From: an uncultured Ruminococcus sp.
Lineage (GTDB): Bacteria > Bacillota > Clostridia > Oscillospirales > Ruminococcaceae
Direction of reading: 5' to 3'
Length of the DNA stretch: 8,342 nt
NCBI GenBank assembly: GCA_947174965.1
Contig: CAMWKY010000079.1
Coordinates: forward strand, 1-8,342
Positions 1 through 7,849 of the stretch are shown piece after piece (the stretch's first letter is position 1; each line of letters opens with the position of its first letter). The translations under genes and the position numbers were made by a program. The notes beneath the pieces are model-generated. The model ran no database searches. It was not told the DNA's origin and worked only from the letters and a program-made list of their open reading frames with translations.

Positions 1-8
1 ACATAATA

Positions 9-17
9 TGGTAGAAT
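9..17 (+). promoter_or_regulatory. Probable extended -10 promoter element of the operon
   Basis: TGG followed by TAGAAT (bases 12-17) matches the extended -10 pattern TGnTATAAT with one mismatch. It lies in an AT-rich stretch just upstream of the first gene. Transcription would begin near base 24 and leave a short leader of about 26 bases before the GTG start. A -35 box at normal spacing would fall left of the window, so it cannot be examined. No other convincing promoter is visible in the short gaps between the six genes, so this element may drive the whole operon. Confidence 0.45.
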
Positions 18-33
18 AAATTATAAACTTTTT

Positions 34-42
34 TGAAAGGAA
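34..42 (+). promoter_or_regulatory. Ribosome binding site that sets the SWIM gene start
   Basis: TGAAAGGAA lies about 10 bases upstream of the GTG at 51. The same TGAAAGGA core precedes the second and third genes (1482-1489 and 3349-3356). Because this site lies inside the frame that would open at the TTG at 33, that earlier TTG cannot be the start and GTG 51 is preferred. Confidence 0.7.
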
Positions 43-50
43 TATCAAAC

Positions 51-1484
51 GTGGGTACAATAAAAAATATTACCGAAGATTTTATAGTCAGCCTTGCTCC
101 GAATAGTACGGCTGTCACAAATGCAAAGAAAATTTCACGTACAAACGCATTCAGAAATCTGAAAAAAACAGATGATGATACATTGATTTACGGCGAATGT
201 AAAGGCAGTGGCTCAAAGCCTTACTACACATCAGCCGATTTCATGGGTGATACACCTGTTTTCCGCTGTTCGTGTCCAAGCAGACAGTTTCCTTGCAAAC
301 ATAGTCTTGCAATAATGTTCGACTATATCGCAGGAAAAGACTTTGAAACAAGTGAAGTTCCTGAAGATATTGCACAGAAGCGTGAGAAGATAGAGAAAAA
401 GGCAGAAAAAGCAAAGAGTAATGACCCTTCAAAACCGAAAAAGGTGAATAAGTCGGCTGTCACAAAAAAACTGAAAAAACAGCGTGAAGGACTTGATTTG
501 GCTGAAAGTTTCGTCAATGACATTCTTTCAAGGGGTGTTGCATCAATAAATAATGCGTCGATTTCGCAGTATCAGTCACTTGCAAAGCAGTTAGGTGACT
601 ATTATCTTCCTGAACCGCAGGCTATAATGCTTGAAATAATCTCGCTTGCAAAAAATATCTCACAAAAGCCGACTGACAGAGATATGAATATATTTACAAG
701 ATTATGTGTGAAACTTTCTGTTTCTGTCAGAAAATGCAGGGACTATATTGACAAGAAACTTGAAAGCGGTGAGGTTTTGCCGGAGGACAGTATTCTGTAT
801 GAAGCTATGGGAAATGTCTGGAAACTTGAACAGCTCAAAGAAATCGGCTTATACAAGCAAAATTCTGAAATCATACAGCTTTCTTTTACGGTTATCAATG
901 ACCCTGCACACGAAAGAGATACGGATTTAGGCTATTGGATTGACCTTACAGACGGTGAAATCTGCAAAACAGAAAATAAACGTCCATACAGGGCAAAAGG
1001 CTACATAAAAGAGGAAGATTCATTTTTCGGTGTATATCAGATTCCCGAATTATATCGTTATCCCGGTGGAATGAATCGCCGTGTACGCTGGAATAATGCA
1101 GATGTGAGAAATCCTCAAAAATCGGACTACGAAAAAATCGTATCTTTTGCAGAAAATTCACTTGCAGATGCAGTCAAAAAGGCAAAAAATGAACTCAAAA
1201 ACACTCTTTCAAGTCCGACTGTTGCAATGCTCATAAGATACGACAGAATTGAATTTGCAGAGGACGGACACGCTGTACTTAAAATTGGCGGTGAAACAAT
1301 TGAACTGAAAAACAATGACGAATACTCCAGCGTTACGGACGTTCTGAAACTTCTTGACTGCGAAAAGTATAATCTTGATAACTGCGCAGTTTTCGGGGAA
1401 CTTTTCTACCCTCTTACCGACAGAAAAATATATCTCTGTCCGCTTGCAATCGTTACACCTGACGGAATAATCAGACTTTGCTGA
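51..1484 (+). CDS. SWIM zinc-finger family protein (YehQ-like)
   Basis: This protein of 477 residues probably binds zinc through a SWIM finger, a small fold thought to contact DNA or protein. The finger is visible at residues 73-84 as CSC, six residues, then CKH, giving the ligands Cys73, Cys75, Cys82 and His84. Before it is the N-terminal segment typical of the family (SLAPNSTAVTNAKKI, residues 14-28). After it comes a Lys/Glu-rich helical linker (about 106-147). The C-terminal part carries family-like stretches such as YWIDLTDGEI, KGYIKEEDSFFGV and LYRYPGGMNRRVRW (about 295-347). There is no helicase, nuclease or transposase domain. GTG at 51 is chosen as the start because a ribosome site lies just upstream. 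It is the first gene of the MoxR-VWA operon; E. coli yehQ, also a SWIM gene, neighbours yehL and yehP. The SWIM call is firm, but the molecular role is unknown. Confidence 0.92.
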   Translation: MGTIKNITEDFIVSLAPNSTAVTNAKKISRTNAFRNLKKTDDDTLIYGECKGSGSKPYYTSADFMGDTPVFRCSCPSRQFPCKHSLAIMFDYIAGKDFETSEVPEDIAQKREKIEKKAEKAKSNDPSKPKKVNKSAVTKKLKKQREGLDLAESFVNDILSRGVASINNASISQYQSLAKQLGDYYLPEPQAIMLEIISLAKNISQKPTDRDMNIFTRLCVKLSVSVRKCRDYIDKKLESGEVLPEDSILYEAMGNVWKLEQLKEIGLYKQNSEIIQLSFTVINDPAHERDTDLGYWIDLTDGEICKTENKRPYRAKGYIKEEDSFFGVYQIPELYRYPGGMNRRVRWNNADVRNPQKSDYEKIVSFAENSLADAVKKAKNELKNTLSSPTVAMLIRYDRIEFAEDGHAVLKIGGETIELKNNDEYSSVTDVLKLLDCEKYNLDNCAVFGELFYPLTDRKIYLCPLAIVTPDGIIRLC

Positions 1485-1497
1485 AAGGAGAACTACA

Positions 1498-3351
1498 ATG
1501 GATATATCGCTTTTTTATCAGTTATGGGACAGACTTTGTGCATCTGCTGTTACGGGCTGTTCTACATTAAACGAGGACTTCCGACTGAAACGTGCTGTTG
1601 AAGCATTTGAGCCACTTTCAAAGGCAAATAAAGTCTTTGCAAAGCTTTACAATATGTGCAGTGAGCTTTTTACGTCCGAAAATCCTGCTCCGCTACTTGC
1701 CGACTGTATAGCATTATGTGATGCGCTTGCTGTTACTCAGGCTACTTTCAAGGACAACAGCGAAACTCACGAAAATGAGGGAGTAAAAGGCTGTGAGGTA
1801 CACAATTTAAGATACTCCGACTTGAATCAGCCGATTTCTTCTTTTGTCAATCAGTCCGTAAATAATTCGTGCAAAGACCCCCGTGTACTTAATTTATTCC
1901 TGAAAAATATTAATTCCTCACACTCCGTTTTTGAGGAAAAATATATTCTGAAACTCGGCAGAAGTATAATTCCTGCACTTAAAAATCGTCTTGACTTATC
2001 AGACCAGAAAGAAAGAGGACTTATTGTTAAATATATCGGAATTTTAGCAGGTGCGGACGAAAATGACTGGTATCTTGAACTTATTGAGAACGAAAATAAT
2101 CCGCATCTTGTAAGGGAATCTGCTGTTGAATGTCTTGCTTATGACGCTGGAAATGCCGAAAAACTGCTTGAAATATACAAGACGGAAAAAGTTGTTATGA
2201 AAGATAAGTCCGCTATGGCACTTGTAAAACTTAATGTACCCGAAGCTGATTTTGTACTACAGAAAATAACGTCGGGCAAATTTGCACAAAAAAATGTACC
2301 GCTGATTGCAATGTCACGCAATAAAATAGCTGTTGATTATGCACTGCAAAGGGCAGAGGAAACAAAAGAACTGCTTAAATCCAAATCATATTCTGCGCAT
2401 AATTTTGTAGATGTATGGAAAATGCTTGCAAACAAGCCAGAGGCAGAGGACATTATTCTTGAACTTGTCAACCAGAAAGAAAGCAATGAGGTTTTTATTG
2501 CAAGTATCTGTGAAATACTCCTACAGAACATAGCAAGGAATGATGACGAAGTTTTCCGCAAGATGATTGAAAACCTCTACAGCAGAGACAGTAAAAATTT
2601 TACACTGCCTTATATGTACCTCATCGCAACAGAGGACAGAGGAAAAAGCATCATGGATTTCCCTGATATTGTGGACAAGTACCGCTATAATATTATGAAA
2701 ATGTTCAATGTAATTTTCTATTACAGTGGTGATAAGAAGTGTTATAAAAACAGGATAGCTTTTGCAGACGGTGTATTTTATGACATCAGAGACAATAACG
2801 TTGAAAAAATTATTGCTGACGGAAAAATTGATGATATTATTGCACTTCTTACAGATGATTCATACCTTGAAAAATCAGAGAAGAAACTTTTCAATAAAAA
2901 ACGTTATCTCTATTACAGAGACCGCAAAGAATCATTAACGGAGAACGAATATACACGCAAATGTCTGTGGCTTGCGGATTCCATACTTAATCAGCTTTAT
3001 CAGTTCTGTTCACCTGATGACAAGGAAAAAATACGTAATGCTTTAGTGGATTTCAGCAAAAAGACAATTGTTAAATGCGGTGACAAATATTCTCTTAATA
3101 CATTGTGCAAACTTGAACCGAAGTACGTTATTGATAATCCGCATATTGTCGCTGATGCTATATTTGGTACGCTTGAAAATGTAAACGGCTACTATTCAAT
3201 ATATGAACTTAGTGAACTTCCACAGGATTTAATACCTGAATTGCAGAAAGTTCTTGCAAGACTTAAATCACATGAGGCAAACAAATACAATAGCAGTCAT
3301 GTTTCACGACAAATTCAGGCACTTGAAAAATTTTTAGGAGACGCTATCTGA
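1498..3351 (+). CDS. HEAT-repeat-like helical protein of MoxR-VWA operon
   Basis: This 617-residue protein appears to be almost wholly alpha-helical and probably cytoplasmic, with no signal peptide or membrane segment. Its N-terminal domain (about 1-80) contains the stretch EDFRLKRAVEAFEPLSKANK. I associate that pattern with HEAT-repeat proteins that accompany SWIM, MoxR and VWA genes in Firmicutes. Residues about 125-250 read as repeated helix pairs of HEAT type: DPRVLNLFLKNI, then IIPALKNRLDLSD, then NPHLVRESAVECLAYD, then KDKSAMALVKLNV. Residues beyond about 290 are helical without a motif I recognise. HEAT solenoids usually act as scaffolds, so an adaptor role for the ATPase or DUF5682 partner is an inference. 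The AAAGGAG ribosome site at 1484-1490 starts inside the preceding stop codon and lies 7 bases before ATG. DUF5691 proteins occupy a comparable position in actinobacterial operons, but I cannot show homology by eye. Confidence 0.75.
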   Translation: MDISLFYQLWDRLCASAVTGCSTLNEDFRLKRAVEAFEPLSKANKVFAKLYNMCSELFTSENPAPLLADCIALCDALAVTQATFKDNSETHENEGVKGCEVHNLRYSDLNQPISSFVNQSVNNSCKDPRVLNLFLKNINSSHSVFEEKYILKLGRSIIPALKNRLDLSDQKERGLIVKYIGILAGADENDWYLELIENENNPHLVRESAVECLAYDAGNAEKLLEIYKTEKVVMKDKSAMALVKLNVPEADFVLQKITSGKFAQKNVPLIAMSRNKIAVDYALQRAEETKELLKSKSYSAHNFVDVWKMLANKPEAEDIILELVNQKESNEVFIASICEILLQNIARNDDEVFRKMIENLYSRDSKNFTLPYMYLIATEDRGKSIMDFPDIVDKYRYNIMKMFNVIFYYSGDKKCYKNRIAFADGVFYDIRDNNVEKIIADGKIDDIIALLTDDSYLEKSEKKLFNKKRYLYYRDRKESLTENEYTRKCLWLADSILNQLYQFCSPDDKEKIRNALVDFSKKTIVKCGDKYSLNTLCKLEPKYVIDNPHIVADAIFGTLENVNGYYSIYELSELPQDLIPELQKVLARLKSHEANKYNSSHVSRQIQALEKFLGDAI

Positions 3352-3357
3352 AAGGAA
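3349..3357 (+). promoter_or_regulatory. Ribosome binding site fused to upstream stop codon
   Basis: The TGA that ends the HEAT-like gene is also the first part of TGAAAGGAA, the ribosome site for the ATPase gene, 10 bases before its ATG. The same arrangement occurs at 1482-1490 between the first two genes (TGAAAGGAG, 7 bases before ATG). This geometry lets a terminating ribosome sit on the next initiation site, which would favour coupled translation. Confidence 0.65.
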
Positions 3358-3366
3358 TAAATTAAA

Positions 3367-4449
3367 ATGAGCGAAATATTAAGACTTCCCGCTGAAAAAC
3401 AGTTTCAGCATGAAATTGATGCACTTATTGCAAATGAGAAAAACCCGATACCAACAGGCTGGAAGATGTCGCCGAAGTCTGTTCTTACTTATATAATGGG
3501 CGGAAAAGTCGGCGGTGTTGAAATCACACCAAAATACATGGGTGACAAGCGTATTGTACAGATATGTATTGCCACACTTGTAACAGACCGTGCATTACTT
3601 CTTATTGGAGAACCTGGTACGGCTAAATCGTGGCTTTCCGAACATCTTACAGCTGCTATAAATGGTGATTCGTCTCTTGTTATACAAGGTACGGCAGGAA
3701 CGACAGAGGAGCAAATCCGCTATTCGTGGAATTATGCAATGCTCCTTGCAAAAGGTCCTTCATTTGATTCACTTGTAAAAAGTCCTGTTTATACCGCTAT
3801 GGAACGTGGCTCAATTGCACGTATCGAGGAGATTTCAAGATGCGCAAGTGAAGTGCAGGACGCTTTAATCTCCATACTTTCCGAAAAAAGAATCACTATA
3901 CCTGAATTGGGCGAGGAAGTACCTGCGAAAAAGGGATTTTCAGTAATCGCAACAGCAAATACACGTGACAAGGGCGTTAATGAGATGTCGTCCGCATTGA
4001 AAAGACGTTTCAACATTGTTGTACTGCCTGCTCCTGACGATATGGAAACGGAAATTGAAATTGTAAATACACGTGTTGCGCAACTTTCAAAGGATTTCGG
4101 ACTTAATTCTGCACTCCCTGAACGTTCAGCAATCGAAAAGGTTGTCACTATTTTCCGTGAACTCCGTGCAGGACAGACACTTGACGGCAAAACAAAACTT
4201 AAACCGACTACTGGTGTACTGTCGTCTGCGGAAGCTATCTCACTCCTTGTTAACTCTATGGCAATAGCTGGAAGTTTCGGCAATGGAAAAGTGACAGATG
4301 CAGAGATTGCAAGCGCATTGCAGGGAGCTGTTGTGAAAGATGATGCAAAAGATAAGGCTATATGGACTGAATACCTTGAAAACGTAATGCGCAAAAAAGG
4401 CAGGGGCTATTCAACTCTCTATGCAGAATGTAAGGAGATTAACAAATAA
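3367..4449 (+). CDS. yehL: MoxR-family AAA+ ATPase, YehL subfamily
   Basis: This cytoplasmic AAA+ ATPase of 360 residues probably uses ATP to remodel a partner protein, as MoxR proteins do with VWA partners. The Walker A motif is GEPGTAKS (residues 81-88). The Walker B region is SIARIEEISR (149-158), with Glu154-Glu155 in place of the usual Asp-Glu. Sensor 1 is in VIATANTRDKG, with Asn198. Candidate arginine fingers are Arg213 and Arg214 in ALKRRF. The stretch EVQDALISILSEKRI after Walker B is typical of MoxR enzymes. In the C-terminal lid, KPTTGVLSSAEAI (279-291) occupies the usual sensor 2 place without a clear arginine. I place it in the YehL subfamily because the next genes encode DUF5682 and a YehP-like VWA protein, as in E. 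coli. The start is set by the AAAGGAA site 10 bases upstream. The stop overlaps the next start by one base. AAA+ and MoxR identity is firm; the exact subfamily is a little less certain. Confidence 0.93.
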   Translation: MSEILRLPAEKQFQHEIDALIANEKNPIPTGWKMSPKSVLTYIMGGKVGGVEITPKYMGDKRIVQICIATLVTDRALLLIGEPGTAKSWLSEHLTAAINGDSSLVIQGTAGTTEEQIRYSWNYAMLLAKGPSFDSLVKSPVYTAMERGSIARIEEISRCASEVQDALISILSEKRITIPELGEEVPAKKGFSVIATANTRDKGVNEMSSALKRRFNIVVLPAPDDMETEIEIVNTRVAQLSKDFGLNSALPERSAIEKVVTIFRELRAGQTLDGKTKLKPTTGVLSSAEAISLLVNSMAIAGSFGNGKVTDAEIASALQGAVVKDDAKDKAIWTEYLENVMRKKGRGYSTLYAECKEINK

Positions 4450-4451
4450 TG
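4432..4451 (+). promoter_or_regulatory. TAATG stop-start overlap with AAGGAG ribosome site
   Basis: AAGGAG at 4432-4437 lies inside the last codons of the ATPase gene, 11 bases before the ATG at 4449. The TAA stop (4447-4449) shares its last base with that ATG. This indicates translational coupling of the ATPase and DUF5682 proteins, as expected for partners made in related amounts. Confidence 0.7.
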
Positions 4452-6677
4452 GCTGAATATTTTGGTGTAAGACATCTTTCTCCAGCCTGTGGTTTTTATG
4501 TTGAGCAGTTTCTTGACAAGGTAAAGCCTGATGTTGTACTTATTGAGGGTGCATCTGATTTAAGCGGACTTATTCTGCCATTGTGTTCGGCGCAGGCAAC
4601 TATGCCTGTAGCCATTCTTGCATACACCGTCACACCGCCTGTCCGTACCGTCATGTATCCTCTTGCGGAGTTTTCGCCCGAATACAGAGCAATGCTATGG
4701 GCTTACAGTCATGATATACCTGTTAAATTCTGTGATTTGCCTTCAACGTGTATATTGTGTGAAGATGATGAAGATGAACAGACGGACGGAAAGTCAAAAG
4801 GTGAAAGCGTTTACAGCAGACTGGAGACTATAACCGGACTTGACAATGATACATTGTGGGAGTATAATTTTGAGCATTGCCAGAATTACGACGACTTTAT
4901 TTCAGCTGTTGAGGAGTACGGACGTTCTCTGCGTGAACTTTCTGAAAGTGATGCACATAATGAACTGCGTGAAGCATATATGCGCAGGGTAATCCACGAA
5001 AATGAACAGGAATTTCAGAAAGTTGCAGTTATAACTGGTGCATTTCATACTCACGGGCTGAAAGATAAATCTTTTACAAAAGATGACGAAAAACTTACAA
5101 AAAAGCTGAAATCAGTTGAAACAAAAGCAACTCTGATGCCGTATTCGTACTACCGTCTTTCGTCACGTGGCGGTTACGGAGCAGGCACAAAAGCACCTGC
5201 TTATTATGAAATATTGTGGAAAAACAGAATAAAAGGAACTCTGGAAGATGCAAAAACAGAGTATCTTTCAAGAATAGCATCATATCAGCGTAGAAACGGC
5301 TTTTCAGCATCATCAGCAGAAGTTATTGAAAGTGTGAGACTTGCGGAGACTTTATGTGCTATGCGTGACGGAAATATGCCGTCTCTTGCGGATTTGCGTG
5401 ACTCCGCCGTTACTTGTATGGGTCACGGAAGTTTCGGGGAGATTTCACTTGCCTGCGCTGATACTGAAATTGGCACAAAAATAGGCTCTCTGCCCGACGG
5501 TACAGTCTGCACGTCAGTTCAGGAAGATTTCATGCACCAGCTTAAAGAATTAAAGCTTGACAGATTCCGCAAAGCAAAAGGTGAGGAGCTTGAACTTGAT
5601 TTGCGTGAGAATCTGCGAGTAAAATCCGAAAAATCAGCATTTCTTGACCTCAACCGTTCATCATTTCTACATAGACTTACTGTATGTGGAATAGATTTTG
5701 CGGAAAAGACTTTCAGACAGCAGACTAATGCAACGTGGGCTGAAAAATGGGTTATAAGCTGGTCGCCCGAAGTTGAAATTCAGATTGTAGAGGCATCTTT
5801 AAACGGCGATACGGTCGAATCAGTGGCGAATTTTGTCCTCAACAATAAACTGCTTACGGCTGAAAAACTTTCTGAAACAGCAGAAATTCTGTCAAGGGCA
5901 TTTGAGTGCGGATTGGCAGACTGTGTAAAGACTGCTGTAAACGCAGTGCAGAAACTTGCTGTAGACTGTGCCTCTGCCGTAGATTCGGGAAATACTATCA
6001 ATACGCTTTCGGGGATTATCCGTTTCGGAAGTATCAGAAAGATTGACACATCACCGATTGCACCGCTTATTCAACAACTTTTTCTGCGTTTCTGTCTGCA
6101 AACTGAATCAGCATCAATATGTGATAATGACATGGCAGAAAATCTCATCAGCGCAATTTCAAAAGTAAATGATGCTTGTCTTGCACATGATTTTCTTGAT
6201 ACGGAAATATTCCTGAAACTTCTTGAGGAGTTGTCTGACAGTGACAGAGTGAATCCGCTTGTTTCGGGATTTGCCTGCGCCGTACTCATGGAGCGTGGAA
6301 AAATTGACTCCGCAACTCTCTCTGTTCTTATTTCAAGAAGATTATCAAAAAGCAATCCGCCGACAGAAAGTGCATTATGGTTTGAGGGACTGAGTAAAAA
6401 GAACAGACGTTCACTTATAAGCCGTCTGAGTGTATGGGAAAAGCTCGTGGAGTTCATAAATGAACTTGATGACGAAGAATTTAAGCCCGTTCTGATATGC
6501 CTTAGACGTACTTTCAGCGATTTTTCGCCGTCTGAAAAGTCAGATATTGCGGAGAATATCGGGGAAGTTATGGGAGTATCAGCGGAACAAGTTGCAGAAG
6601 TTATCATGACCGAAATGACCGAAGAAGAAAAAGAAGCTATTGATGCACTTGATGATTTTGATTTTGGAGATATATAG
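4449..6677 (+). CDS. DUF5682 family protein (YehM-like), possible TraB/Tiki-type hydrolase
   Basis: This large protein of 742 residues has no signal peptide or membrane segment and is probably cytoplasmic. The N-terminal domain has the family signature YFGVRHLSPAC (residues 4-14), then KPDVVLIEGASD (26-37), YPLAEFSPEYRA (70-81) and FCDLP (94-98). Later come VITGAFHTHGL (194-204) and PYSYYRLSSRGGYGAGTKAP (231-250). His9, Glu33 and His200 sit in motifs that resemble the GxxH, Glu and GxxH positions of TraB/Tiki and EreA/ChaN-like proteins, so a metal-dependent hydrolase is possible. That function is inferred, not shown. A short acidic insert (104-115) interrupts the N-terminal domain. The middle part carries LELDLRENLR (381-390) and SSFLHRL (404-410), also family-like. 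The C-terminal half is helical and ends in a strongly acidic tail (about 722-742). Position between yehL-like and yehP-like genes and similar length point to E. coli YehM. Confidence 0.87.
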   Translation: MAEYFGVRHLSPACGFYVEQFLDKVKPDVVLIEGASDLSGLILPLCSAQATMPVAILAYTVTPPVRTVMYPLAEFSPEYRAMLWAYSHDIPVKFCDLPSTCILCEDDEDEQTDGKSKGESVYSRLETITGLDNDTLWEYNFEHCQNYDDFISAVEEYGRSLRELSESDAHNELREAYMRRVIHENEQEFQKVAVITGAFHTHGLKDKSFTKDDEKLTKKLKSVETKATLMPYSYYRLSSRGGYGAGTKAPAYYEILWKNRIKGTLEDAKTEYLSRIASYQRRNGFSASSAEVIESVRLAETLCAMRDGNMPSLADLRDSAVTCMGHGSFGEISLACADTEIGTKIGSLPDGTVCTSVQEDFMHQLKELKLDRFRKAKGEELELDLRENLRVKSEKSAFLDLNRSSFLHRLTVCGIDFAEKTFRQQTNATWAEKWVISWSPEVEIQIVEASLNGDTVESVANFVLNNKLLTAEKLSETAEILSRAFECGLADCVKTAVNAVQKLAVDCASAVDSGNTINTLSGIIRFGSIRKIDTSPIAPLIQQLFLRFCLQTESASICDNDMAENLISAISKVNDACLAHDFLDTEIFLKLLEELSDSDRVNPLVSGFACAVLMERGKIDSATLSVLISRRLSKSNPPTESALWFEGLSKKNRRSLISRLSVWEKLVEFINELDDEEFKPVLICLRRTFSDFSPSEKSDIAENIGEVMGVSAEQVAEVIMTEMTEEEKEAIDALDDFDFGDI

Positions 6678-6679
6678 AT

Positions 6680-7849
6680 ATGGAAAATATTGACGAAAAA
6701 CTACAGCTTAAACGCTGGCGACTTATTTTAGGTGAATCTGCCGAAGATAAACTGAACTCAATGGGTGGCGGTTTACCTCTTTCGGCAGAGGAAATGCTTA
6801 TGGATTCCGCTTTGTCGCAGATTTACGGTGCGGACAGTTCAGACGGTTCAGGAACAGGTGCAGGAAAAGGCATGAGCAGTCCGAAACTTACAAAGTGGCT
6901 TGGTGATTTGAGAAGTCTTTTTGAACCTATGGAGATAAAAGTTATTCAGCGTGATGCAATCGAAAGAAAAGGTATGAAACAACTTTTGTTTGAGCCTGAA
7001 ATGCTTGACGGTTTAGAGCCTGACATCTCGACAGGTGCTTTACTCCTCATGCTCAAAGACCAGATACCGAAAAAAGCTAAGGAAAATGCAAGGGAGTTCA
7101 TACAGAAAATTGTTGATGACATAAACAGACGTTTAGCCGATAACCTCAAACGCTCGGTGACTTCCGCACTCAACAGAAAAGAACATTCGCCCATACCGTC
7201 AGCATCTGCACTTGACTATAAACTTACAATAAGACGTAATCTGAAAAATTACAATCCCGAAATAAAAACCATTCTGCCCGAAAAATTTTACTTCTTTGAA
7301 CGTGCAAGCAAGTCGGCATCAAGAACAATTATTCTTGATATAGACCAGAGTGGTTCTATGGGTGAATCTGCGATATATTCGTCCGTAATGGGCTGTATAC
7401 TTGCGAGTATCAGTTCGCTTAAAACTCATGTCATTGCATTTGATACATCTGTAAATGATTTAACTGATATGTGCAGTGACCCTGTTGACCTGCTTTACGG
7501 AATACAGCTCGGGGGCGGTACTGATATTGAAAAATCTGTTGCTTACTGTTCTGAACTAGTGACAGAGCCTGCTAAAACAACAATGTTTATTGTAACTGAT
7601 TTATATGAGGGAGGCAACAGAAACGGCTTAATCAGGAGAATTTCTGAATTGAAGTCATCAGGGGTGAATATAATAGTACTTCTTGCAATCTCCGACAGAG
7701 GAAAACCGTGCTACGACGAAAATCTTGCGCAGAAAATAGCGGAGTTTGATATACCATGCTTTGCGTGTCCGCCCGAAAAACTGCCCGATTTGCTTGAAAG
7801 AGCATTGAAAAATCAACCCATGACCGATTTAATGGAGCTTACAAAATGA
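6680..7849 (+). CDS. yehP: VWA domain protein, YehP family
   Basis: This 389-residue cytoplasmic protein carries a C-terminal von Willebrand A domain (about 214-375) with a complete metal-ion-dependent adhesion site. The parts are DQSGS (Asp222, Ser224, Ser226), Thr281 in LGGGTDI, and Asp307 in IVTDLYEGG. Such a site binds Mg2+ or a similar ion and lets the domain grip a partner protein. The N-terminal region starts with LQLKRWRLILGE (8-19), followed by a Gly/Ser-rich linker (about 50-66) and a helical region. Segments such as VIAFDTSVNDLTD, DPVDLLYGIQLGGGT and CYDENLAQKIA match what I remember of E. coli YehP closely. It probably couples to the MoxR ATPase encoded two genes upstream, as VWA and MoxR genes are standard partners. 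GGAGA at 6666-6670 lies 9 bases before the ATG; only two bases separate it from the DUF5682 stop. The family call is very secure, the cellular substrate unknown. Confidence 0.95.
   Translation: MENIDEKLQLKRWRLILGESAEDKLNSMGGGLPLSAEEMLMDSALSQIYGADSSDGSGTGAGKGMSSPKLTKWLGDLRSLFEPMEIKVIQRDAIERKGMKQLLFEPEMLDGLEPDISTGALLLMLKDQIPKKAKENAREFIQKIVDDINRRLADNLKRSVTSALNRKEHSPIPSASALDYKLTIRRNLKNYNPEIKTILPEKFYFFERASKSASRTIILDIDQSGSMGESAIYSSVMGCILASISSLKTHVIAFDTSVNDLTDMCSDPVDLLYGIQLGGGTDIEKSVAYCSELVTEPAKTTMFIVTDLYEGGNRNGLIRRISELKSSGVNIIVLLAISDRGKPCYDENLAQKIAEFDIPCFACPPEKLPDLLERALKNQPMTDLMELTK

Noticed and set aside
33..50. TTG at 33 as an earlier start of the SWIM gene, adding six residues
   Set aside because: The TTG overlaps the AAAGGA ribosome site itself and has no other ribosome site upstream; GTG at 51 has correct spacing and gives the N-terminus expected of the family.
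3789..4394. Minus-strand frame of 201 residues inside the ATPase gene
   Set aside because: It lies entirely opposite a well-supported AAA+ gene with clear motifs, has Ser-rich antisense-type composition and no ribosome site or recognisable domain.
6071..6607. Minus-strand frame of 178 residues inside the DUF5682 gene
   Set aside because: It is an antisense shadow of the C-terminal half of DUF5682, very rich in Ser and Arg, with no recognisable domain.
4449..6677. Restriction, nuclease or other named defence effector in the large protein
   Set aside because: I found no PD-(D/E)xK, HNH, helicase or protease triad motif; only the GxxH and Glu pattern discussed under TraB/Tiki similarity is visible, so no defence function is claimed.
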